Part shown: positions 43,748-55,660 of the stretch, one piece after another
How the letters are laid out: each line of letters opens with the position of its first letter
How positions within the stretch are numbered: position 1 is the first letter of the stretch
Assembly (NCBI RefSeq): GCF_008831285.2
Contig: NC_045145.1
Span: 5,762,802-5,826,801, forward strand
Length of the DNA: 64,000 nucleotides
DNA from: Nymphaea colorata
Lineage: Eukaryota > Streptophyta > Magnoliopsida > Nymphaeales > Nymphaeaceae
Direction: 5' to 3'
Position numbers and translations under genes: made by a program
Notes under the pieces: generated by a model
What the model was told of the DNA's origin: nothing
The model's database searches: none
Seen by the model: the letters and a program-made list of their open reading frames with translations, nothing else

Positions 43748-46700
43748 GAGAGAGAGTGGCAGAGAGAGAGAGAGAGAGTGGCTGCAATACAATCAAGAGA
43801 ACCCAACAATAATGGGATAAGACATTTATTACACATTTTTATAAACATATTACAATGGGTACAAAAATACCATCACATAAATATAAATAAACTACAAGGT
43901 GCCATTAGTGAGGCACCGGCTGATATATAACACATTGGGTTAGATCAATTTGATCCAGCTTGCCAAGCACCACAACAACCTCTTCCTTTCACACTTCCTC
44001 AAGCTATGCATTTATGGACACTTGGCCTGTAAAATACCATAGTTTTGAACCCAACTTGACTTTGACTCCATTTTAGATTTCTCATTTTCTTAGCACATTA
44101 TATCTCGGCTAAGGGAACAGTGAAAGGAGAAGGGAGAAGGAAGAGGCAGCTAACAATTACTTCATAAAGAGGGGCCGTGTGACCTGACCTAACTTCGACT
44201 AAAATACCCATGTCACATGATATACAAAAGGCACCATTACAAAGGGAGCCCAACAATAATATAGAAACTAGATATAGTATAACCCATATGTAACTAGGAA
44301 TACCTCTTAACAATGACATGTCTCTATTTATTATAAAACCTATAGGGGCTATTGTGCAATTATTTTTCTTCTGTCACCATGTTTGATAATGGGTACCATG
44401 TTTCCATAGTTCCATAATCCCTTTATAATTTGTTTTTCTTAAAGAAATAAATATTTTTGCTCCATGTCACATAAGCTATATCACATGGCTGTGGGTGCAG
44501 GTTTGGGTACAGCAGCATGGGTTGGGACACACCATTTTTGAACATTGTGGCTATGTGGTGTACGACACTATATATATATATATATGTAGCAGTGTCACAA
44601 AAAATGTGTTTTTTTTTTTTAAAAAGCATGTTTAAAACTAAAAAAACGTGATTTTTTGGAAAAAAGTAAAAAAAATGCGTTTTAACTCGTTTTTTCGTTT
44701 TTTCATTTTTTATGTTTCTTTAATGCCAAACAGTTTTTTTTTTTCATTTTCTATTTTTTTTGTTTGTTTCAAATCTTCTTATGTTGATGTCTGTGTTATT
44801 AGTTTCTCACTTATTTTATTTCCCCTCATTTTTATTTTTTTTTGAAATTTTTGAAAATTTACCATATTTTTCCCATTTTTTTTAAGCTCGCCGTGTTATA
44901 CCTGAGAAAAACGTTGCCGTTTAAAACTCCGACATTTTATTTGTGACTATGATATATACATACATAATCTACAATAAATCAAATTAAAGCAAAATTCATA
45001 TGCAATAATGCGCAATATACAAGTTTAATGGTTCATACATGCAATCCCATCAAATTAAAGTTTAAGAATATGGTTTCATAATAACATCAAGGTCATCATC
45101 ACTTGGCTCCTCCATGTCTACCTTCTTCCCCTCCTCTTCCTCCCTTTGCACATTATAAGATGGTCGGGTAGAAGGATCATCAAATCCTGAACTAAGAAAT
45201 TCTCACCATTTTCTCCTTCTGTGTTACAATCCTCAACATTCATATCCTGATATTGGGTCAATATGTACTTCAATTTCTCTAGCATCATAAAGAATTAAAG
45301 ATATAGCAGGTTGAGATAGTAATATAAAAGAAAGGTATTGAAGAAAATGATAAGATTGTCCATGTTTAATTCCAAAATTGTACTAACTCAAGCTATGAGC
45401 TAAAAGGAGTAACAAAAGTACAAGCAATGTTCTTGTAAATACATGCCAGACATATAATCATTTTCCTGTCTACAGCTATCTTGATGAGGATCCCGCTGTT
45501 AAGATTGTGGTATTGTGAGTAGCTTTTTTTTTTGAGTTAAAAACCAATATATGGTCAGAAAAGTATTTCTTCAAATTCAGATTCTTTCTATTCGTACCAG
45601 TTTGACACAATATCTTGAAAGAGAGGGATTTCTTTGTTCCACCCTTCTACTTCTTGTTTATCCAACTATTATTTTGTTGTGATCTCATGACATCTGTTAG
45701 TAATAACATTAGCCAGGTAACACATGTATAAGTCCATTAGTTATGAAAATAGTTCTTTTGTACTATGATTTGTAATATTTTCCTATCTTCTGCAGTTTAT
45801 TTCATTGGTGAATCCATCAATAAGTGTTGATATTGAGATTTTGCGGGACTGCTATGAAGCCTTTGCGATGTATTGTTTTGGAAGATACCTTACTGCATGC
45901 TTGGGTATGCATTTTGTAACTTTGCAGATCCATATTACTTAAAAGTTCATGTTTCTTATTGCTCTTCCTTAGTTCTGTGGTCTCTCTGTTTAGCTTGGAA
46001 ATTTCTAACTTTTTGTGTGCTCATGTTGTTGTTTAGTTGAAAAACAGCCTCGGCTGCTTAACAGCGAGTGGCATTCTGGGCACCTAGGGAGGGTATCTAA
46101 GGAATTTATTGAATTTTCATCCCAAGAATGAACTTCTTTTGTTGAACTACTTTTTTTTTCTCATCTGATGTGTTGGTTGTCAGCAGCAATGTAAATAGAT
46201 ATATTTTTTTATGTATATAATTACATACATATATACCAAGCATATGCATTAATATATTGTTATCTGTTGTATATGTATATTTGAAAAATATATCTGTTAG
46301 GATTTCTAGTTTAGATAAGTTCTTTAGTGAGGTTTTTTAGTTAGACCCCATGTCACATGGTTGCGGGGTGCTGATGCGGGTGCCAGTGCCGGTGCAGCAA
46401 TTTTCAAAAGAAGTTAGGTGCGGTTGCAGCGAGGATGTATATATATGTGTGTGCGGATATTTTTATAAATCATCTGTTACATAGCTATTTAATTGTTTAG
46501 TAGCCTTATTTATCTATATTTACATGTAAACTTTTTGTATTAGAGATAGTTTAGTTATGTGCATATTTAAAATGATCAGTTTTGGCCCAGTTCGGCTGAC
46601 CGAACCAGATGCATTGTGTCGGAGAAGCACCAGCACCAGCATCAGCAACAACATGGGTGTGGCATGGATGCGGCAGCCATTAAGAAACACCCATGTGACA

Positions 46701-49700
46701 TAGGTTAGATCTTTTAGTTAGGCATTTTATTTTGTAAATATCTTCTTCTTTTTGAAAAATTTTAATGTTATATTTCTTCAGTTGAACAGCTCAGTGTGTG
46801 AGCCCTTGGGACCCCCAACGACTAGTAAATTCAATATTATCTTTTGTATTTTTCTTGTTCAGCTGAACAGCTCAACTATGTCAGCCCTTGGGACCCCCGA
46901 TGGCTAGAAACTTAGCCATTGGGGGTCCCCAATGGCTCCCTCTTTTCTGCCTGTATATATATGGCATTCTGGCCCCTTTATATTGCGATGCTTCTTTTGA
47001 TCTTTTCTAAAACATTTTTGTGCCCTGGTGGTTTGTCTCCTTTATGGGTGTTGTAAAGCTTTTGTTGTGAGAAATGTAGATTTTATCTATATTTTTGGTG
47101 CTTGATTACCTTTTTGAAGAAGAGCTTGACTTGTTGTCTGTTGATATAGATTTATATCTATATTAAAGCTGCTTACATGCCATGCCACATAAGTGCGGGT
47201 GCCGGAGCGGCACATTCAAAAAAATTTGAGTGCGAGAGTATGTCAAGGGTATTTTATTATGATATTTATATATATATCTATATATATGTGTATGTATTAC
47301 ATACAATAATGTATATTGTATATAACATACAAGCATATCAGGCATATATAATTATATTTTGTAAATGACTAAATGTAAAGGAAACTGTCAATATCTAGAA
47401 GAATAGCTCAATGTGAAGTACACTTCCAGATTCGGTGCTAAGTAATGGAATATTAATAACAGAAAATTTTCACAAATGAATGGATATCTAAACTTACGGC
47501 TTATAATATAGCAGTAAAAAAGTAAAAGTCTTGGATTCCAGGGAAGAAAATCAACAAGAACCAAGTAAAAGACAGAACACGACAACTTATACATGGTATA
47601 GACTTATACTATGAAAACAGCAGACTTATACTACGAAAACAGTAATCCTATGAGAGATTATGCACGGTATAAACATTATATTATCAAAACAACAATATAA
47701 CAAAAAAAGCATGACATAAGAGAATTATAAAAGCAACACCATAACAGTAATTACAAAAAATAAAACACTAACAATTTAACATTAACAATACACCCATGAC
47801 ACTGCACAAAATGTGCGATATGAAAGTAAAGGTAATAATCATTAAATAATTCAAAGAAATAAACTAACATTGTGCCAATGAAAAATAAACATAAACATAC
47901 CACTCGAACAAAAAAACATAACAGAAAAAAATAGTGAACAGTCACTATGGTGCACAGTAGATGCAACCGTCTGATTATGAAAATAAAAAGGGAATGTCTG
48001 AAACGATCATGTTTAAGAGTTGCTGTCGGATGGCAGAGAAAACAATGAAGTGCCGGTAGCCAGAGATTTGGATAAATAGAAGGGGGCTAACAATACACTA
48101 GTTTGGACTGCTTCTGGAGAAAAAGTCAGCTTACTCACGCTGGAGATTGATTAATTATTGCCATTGGCAGTTGCGGTCTCAGGTCACTGAAAAATTCTGA
48201 GTGCCACATGAAGGGAGGAGGGAGGACACACATGAAGGGGGAGAGGGCAATGACTAATTGAGGCCTAAACCCCTTGCATTTTAAACTTTTATAACAAAAA
48301 TAAAAAAACAAAAAAAATTGGATAGAAAAGGATATGATGTAGTTTGACTGCACTTAACTCACATTTGATGCAAGTCAGGTGCACATCAAAAGTTCAACTC
48401 GATGCGTGTTGACACTTGTGGGTTCGAGTCAGAGCCACACCCGAGTCCGCACCCGCATCACATCGACATGGTTACAGTACCCAAATTGAAGCATCGTGTT
48501 ACATAGCTGACATGGTATCAAAGCAGGAAGAACTTGCCACTATCAGAGAATCTTTGTTATTAAAAGTTAAGGAGGATTTGAAGACTTGGTGGTTAGACCT
48601 TCACTCGTGTTGAATTGCATGTGGCATCATAGCATCTCCCACTTGATCAATGTTGTTTTTCTCAGTGTTATCTGTATCATACGAACCATCTGGGTAAAGA
48701 AAACCCAAACGATACGGGCTTGATACACGATATGCATGCATATTGTGCCCATATCATGAGTATCGTACGATACATGTTATTTTTTTAAAAAAGCAGGCCC
48801 AAGGTCCCCTTTTGCGCCTTTTGTTAGAACCGTGCCCTCTCTCCCTCTGTCTAAACTTCTCTAAAAGCTGTGAGAGGGAGACATTTTGCTGGTTTCTCCA
48901 AAAAATCACTCATTTGAGGAAGAAACCATCGATTTGGGCATAAAGGTTTGCTCGTGCACATGGTAGGAGCTTGATTCTTGCTTGAAGAGGGCTTTCAACA
49001 TTTTAGCGCTGCTAACACAAAAGTGGTATAAACTTTCTCATTACCGTTGATTTCCCTTGTTTTTTTTTATTATTACTTGCTACCAACTACTGTAGATTTT
49101 TGGTTTTTTTCTTGTTTTGGGAAGATATGACTATAAATCCTGCATGGTAATGGTGTTCAAGGGTGGATCCTAATAATAGGTTAAAGGTTAAATATAATTT
49201 TTGTGAGCAAATCATATCAGGAGGGGTATCTTGTTTTAAAAATCATATAACTGGGACACACACTGATGTGGCTAAGTGTGATGGTTCTAGAGAGAAGACG
49301 GTGCCCCCTTTTGTTAGGCATCAATGCATCGAAATGCTCAATGCAACTAAAGTATCGAGGATTGAGAAAGAAATGAATGATGCTGAGGTAGGATATGAGG
49401 ATTAAATGTAGATCTTAATAATATGTTAAAGATTAAATGTAATTTTTGTGAGCAAATCATATCAGGAGGGATATCTCGTTTTAAAAATCATATAGCTGGG
49501 ACACACACTGATGTGGCTAAGTGTGATGGTGCTAGAGAAAAGTCGGTGCTCCAATTTGTTAGACATCAATGTATGGAAATACTCAATGCTACTAAAGCAA
49601 TGAGGATTGAGAAAGAAATGAATGATGCTAAGGTAGGATATGGGGATCCCATTGAACTTGAAGAGGAAGGAAACAAAGATGAAAACATTGAACTTGAAGA

Positions 49701-52700
49701 AGAGGATGTTGGTGTGAACTTGGGAATAAGTAAAGGGAAAGCTGTCATGCACAGAGGCAGTTCTTCAGGTTACAGACTCGTATCATACGTTATGACTCGT
49801 TTGGGCAAAGAAAACCTAGACGATATGGGTTCGATATGCGATGCGCTTACATATTGTGCCCGTATTGTGAGTATCGTATGGGTTCCCCAAAAGATCACTC
49901 ATTTGAGGAAGAAGCCATCGGTTTGGTCCTAAAGGTTTGTTGGTGGGAACAGTGGGAGCTTGATTCTGTGTGAAGAAAGAGAGATTTCAACATTTTAGGG
50001 CTACTAATACAAAACATATAAACTTTCTCATTACGGTTGATTTTTCTTGTTTTCCATTACTACTTGCTTCAACTGCCATGGATTTTTAGTTTTTTCTTCT
50101 TGTTTTGTGAAGATATGATGGATCCCGCGTGGCAGTGGTGTTCAAGGGTGGATCTTATGTTAAAGATTAAATGCATGAGCAAATCATATCATAAGGAATA
50201 TTTTGTTTTAAACATTATATGGCTGGGACACACACCGATGTAGCTAAGTGTGATGGTTCCAGAGAAAAGCCATTGCCCCCAACTGTTAGACATCAATGTA
50301 TGGAAATGCTCAATGCAACTAAAGCAATTAGGATTGAGAAAGAAATGAATAATGTTGAGGTAGGATACGAGGATCCCATTGAACTTGAAGAGGAAGCGAA
50401 GATGAAAACATTGAACTTGAAGAAGAGGATATTGGTGCCAGCTTGGGAACAAGTAAAAGGGAAAGGTGTCATGCACGGAGGCAGTTCTTCAGGTTATGGT
50501 GAAAGAAGAAGTAGTGGTGCATGGCATGAGCCAAAGTTGTGCTCGTAGTGGTGAAGAGCTCGCAGAGCACCTACTGGAAGGTTGAGTGCTGCGTCTGGTT
50601 CGATCCATAATTTTTTTCTTCTTATACTGCTGTAGGTGCGCAGCCTGAAATTCATACAACCATGTGTTTTAAAGACATTGTGCAGCAAGTAGATGATACG
50701 ATAGGCAAGTGGTTCTATTATGCATTTGTTCCATCTAATGCAGCGAATTGTTTTCAATTTCAAGCTATAGGAGATGCCATTGCTAGTGTGGGCCGAGGGT
50801 ACACAATGCCCTCTTATCATAAATTGTGAGGTAAAATTCTCAGCAATGAAGTTAGAGATGTTAAAAAATATTCTGATGATCTGAAAATGACCTGAAAAGG
50901 AACATGATGTACTGTTGATGGCAGATGGTTGGACAGATAGAGGAATAGAACATTGGTAAACTTCCTTGTATATTGCCCTTTAGGTACAATGTTCTTGAAA
51001 CCTTTTGACATGTTTGATACTCCTAAGACTTTTGAAGCTTTATTGACAGTCTTTGATGAAGTTGTACAAACAGTTAGGCTTGGAAAAATATTGTGCAATT
51101 TATTACAGACAATGCAACAAATTACAAACTTGCAAGTGAGATGTTAGTAGCTCGATATGGGACATTCTATTAGAGTCCATGTGCTGCTCATTGCTTAAAT
51201 TTAATGCTTCAAGATCTTGGTGAAGGTTCTATTAGAGTCCATGTGCTGCACATTGCTTAAATTTGATGCTTCAAGATCTTGGTGAAGGAAATTGTTTGAA
51301 ATTCCCAGTTTAACAATGGCAAGAAATCACTAAGTACATTTACAATCATGCTTATGTTTTGAATTTAGTTAGGAAATTTACAAATAAGGCTGAATTGATT
51401 CGACCTGTACAAACAAGGTTTGCCAAAAATGTTTTGATTGTGTAGGGTATAGTCAAGCTGAAAAATCTTTTAAGGCGTATGTTCTTAAGCGATGATGGGC
51501 TGCATATCCAAAAGGCTATAAAAGGCAAGCTACTGCAATTGTAGATATTATATTCAGTAATTAATTTTGGGAATCATGCACAATGTTGTTGAAGATTTGT
51601 TTACCTCTAGTGAAAGTCCTTAGGTTGGCTGATAGCAATATTGTCACTGGCATATCGTATCGCGCATCAGTTGGGCTAACCTATCTGCCATATCGTAACA
51701 TGTCTTAAATGTATTGGAATGTATCGTAAAAATTAAATTTTTAGTTAAAAAAACTAAAAAATTAGTAAAGCATCAGGAAAAATCAAGAAAAATAGCCAAA
51801 AATTTAGAAAAATCAAGAACAATGTATTTCTTTTAAGAAAATCATCACAAATAAAGAACATTAATGATTCATCATTCATAAACCATATATATCAGGGACA
51901 AATTCAAAAAATGGAAAGTAAGACTAAGAGATTCAAAATAACATATTAAAACATCCACGATCCATCACAAGGTTGAAGAGCATATATCACATATGAGCAA
52001 TGTTGTAAAACGCATATCGTAAGGCGTATCGGTCGGGCTTTAAGATACGCTGTATCGTAACCGTATCGCAAATTTTTTTAAAATAATAATAATAAATCAG
52101 AAAAAATTTTAAAAAAATCGAAAAATTCATAAAAAAATTAGAAAAAATTAAAAATAATAAATTCTTCATAGAAAACATGTTTTAGATAATGATAGACTTA
52201 TTATTGCTAAATGCTATAAACTTGCGCGTTCACGGTTCATCACGGTTCATCATTCATACTTCATAGACTGATAGACATCAAAATTCATAACAATATCATT
52301 CAATTTCAATCAACAAAGCATAAGTCATAAAGTGATAAAACATTCAAGTGTTCAACAACCATAGATTCATAACTCTTAAGTGGTTCAATACATATAATGA
52401 TTCATCATTCATAATCTTCATCTTCTTCATCTTCATCTTCTTCTTCATCTTCATCGTCAAGAATTGGAAGATCCTCACCAACATATTCAGCACCAGCAGT
52501 AGCACTAGCAGACTCTCCTTCATCAACAAAGCCTTCTGTTGCTTCAACTTCAAGGTTGAAGCATTCAAGATCTTCATCATCAAATATTGTTGCTGGTTCT
52601 TCCTCAATCCATGGCTCCAGTTCGTCAAAGTTTTCCAAGCTGATAGGATCGAACTGAGATGTGTGCTTCCTTGCTGATGTTTTTTGTAATTCTCTACGTT

Positions 52701-55611
52701 ACATAAGAGAAAACTTGTGAATATATAATTTCATATAAATATATTGTACAAAAAATATAAACATTAAGCTATATTACCTTTGTTTCAACCTCATATTATA
52801 TCGAACAAAGACAAGGTCATTCAACCTTTTATGTTCGAGCTTATTCATTTTTTTGCTATGGATATGTTGGAACACACTCCAGTTCCTTTCGCATCCACTA
52901 GCACTGCATGTCTGGCTGAGGACTTTGATTGCAAAACGTGCTAGGTTTGGACAATCAAACCTATACCTATTCCACCATAAATCTAAACAAAAATATAACG
53001 TTATAACAAATTAATGTGAAAGTTCTAAAAGAATCAAATGTAACAAATGCAAAGTAAATTAAACATTTATATGTATTTACCTGGACGCATGGTTGTCCTG
53101 GCTCGAACGGCGACAGGTTGTCCCATGCCCCGATAACAAGTATCATATAGATCTAACTCATGGCTGACGGCATCTTGTTCTCTAGAATCTGCCACTAACA
53201 TGTTAATACAATCCAACAAACCACTTAAGACTTCTCTGTCCTTCTTAAATGTAGGAGAAAATCTAATTGCAGGATTTAGATAGTAAGCTGCTGCATGAAG
53301 AGGTTGATGAAGCTGTTCAGTCCACCTTTTATCTATCATCTTCCATACGGGCATATATAACTTTTTCTTTCCTTTTAAGTTGTCTCGAATTGCCTCTTTT
53401 GCTTTATCCATGACCTCATGTAAGTACCCTATGGAAGGCCTATCCTCGCTGTCAGCTAACCTGAGGACTTTCACTAATGGAACACAAACTTTCAATAGCT
53501 TCACACATGTTTTCCAAAATTCGTTATTAAATATGATATCCACAACTAAAGAAGCATTTCTTTTATGAGCATGTGGATATGCAGCCCATTCTTCACTAGC
53601 GAACATCTGCTTCACTAGCGAACATTTGTGGCAAATCTAGTTTGTGCAGGTCGTATCAATTCAACTCCTTTTGTAAACTTTCTCATCAAACTCAATACAT
53701 ATGCTTGATTATAGATAAATTTTGTTATCTCTTGACATTGGTCAATGGCTGATTTCATATCATGCATCTCATTAAGATCTTGAAGCATAAAATTAACACA
53801 ATGAGTGACACTTGGACTCCAAAAGAATGTTCCATACTTTTGAAATAACAAATCTCATGCAGCTCTATAATTTGCAGCATTATCTGTAATAAACTGTACA
53901 ATGTTTGCAGATCCAACTTCTTGTACGACATTATCAAAAACATTGAACAAAATCTCAATAGTCTTAGGAACATCAGACAAGTCAAGAGATTTCAAGAACA
54001 TTGAACCTTTAAGGCAATAAACAAGAAAATTTACAAGTGTTCTTGACCTTGTATCAGTCCATCCTTCTGACATAATGGAGCAACCTGTTTCCTTCCAAGA
54101 TAATTTCAATTGATCGCAATGTTCAGACACTTCTTTCACTGAGAATTTTACCCCTCAACTGATGATATGATGACATTTTGAATCCGGGGCCTATAAAATC
54201 TATTGCATCTGCCATGGCTTGGAATTGAAAAGAATTAGCTGCATTAAATGGAATACATGCATCATAAAACCATTTTCCTACCATCTTTTGTGCTTGATGT
54301 AACATATCTTTAGATGTTACAGCAACACGAATCTGCGGCTGACCACCTGGGCTAGTATATGAAGGGAAAAAGCTCTTAATAGAGCCAACACTAGAGCTGC
54401 CAGTAGGAACTCTACCACTAGGTGGTCGCATACCACGCCTGGCCCTATCTGCTATGCCTCTTCTCTTCCTTCCCGTTACGCCAGATCGACCTCCTTCATA
54501 CATAATCCCTTTTCCTCTACGATCTCTACCTCTTGAGGTCTCCAAATCTGTTCTTAGAATGCTATCATCTTCATCATCACATTCATAAGCTTCTTCCTCT
54601 TTTTCTTCATCTTCCAAAGGCTCATTATAGCCTACATCTGCCTCTTCAATTTCTTTCCGTATCCTCTTTTGATGTAAAGCATGAAGCATATCTAAACATT
54701 GTTGACGCACATATGGAGGCAAAGGATTGTTTGGTCCTCCAACACAAGGAGACGCATCTTTGGAGGTCCCTGCCAAATGGTGTTTCATTCTACTAATCCC
54801 TCCTGAAAATGTATTCCCACAGAAGCTACATTTGAGTTTCAAGCGGTTATTCTCCTTCACCCTTTCGCACCATTGCCATGTGGGATCCATATCTTAAAAA
54901 AAAGAAAAACGAAATCCTATGGTAAACTTAATGAAAAACACTTAAAATCTTTCAATCTACGATTATATAGTAAAAAATTATGAATACATGGTAAAAACAT
55001 GAGATTTCATACCTTACGAAGAAGAAATGAAGAAAACCACTTTCCTCCCAACGAAAATCAATCACCCACGCACAAATCGACCCCTTAATATTCGATTTCA
55101 CGGTGAAAATCAACTTTTTGATGGTGAAAATGGACGATCGCCCTCCATGACAGCAGTATCCGAGCTTGAGAAATGAAGAACGGAGGCTTTTTTTCAAAAG
55201 AAGCCGAATAAGTAGGTCTCGGGCCCCCTTTTGCGAAATCAGCCCGTATCGTACGATACGGGTTCTGTATCGCACGATACGTGCGATATAGGAATGATAC
55301 ACCCCCTATTTACGATACAGGTGGTGTATCGTTCCGTTTTTTTAAAACGCTACGGTACGTATCGTACGATACGGGGTCGTATCGTACGATACGTACAACA
55401 CTGCGTATGAGTTTATACCATAGTCACTAAAAAAACGCAAAAAATTAAATTACCGTTTAAAACTTAAAAAAACTGTGTTTTTTGGAAAAAAATGTTAAAA
55501 ACGAAAAAAATGCATTTTTAGCGTGTTTTTTCACTTTTTTTCTGTCACATGGGTATGGGTGCGAGTACGGGTATGGATCATTTTCAAAAAACTTGGGCGC
55601 GAGGGTACAGC

Positions 55612-55660
<49 letters not shown>

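Noticed and set aside
48500-48600. TGGTATCAAAGC as the start of another retrotransposon
   Set aside because: No LTR precedes it and no gag follows. One base differs from the standard site, and the neighbourhood looks like transposon debris.
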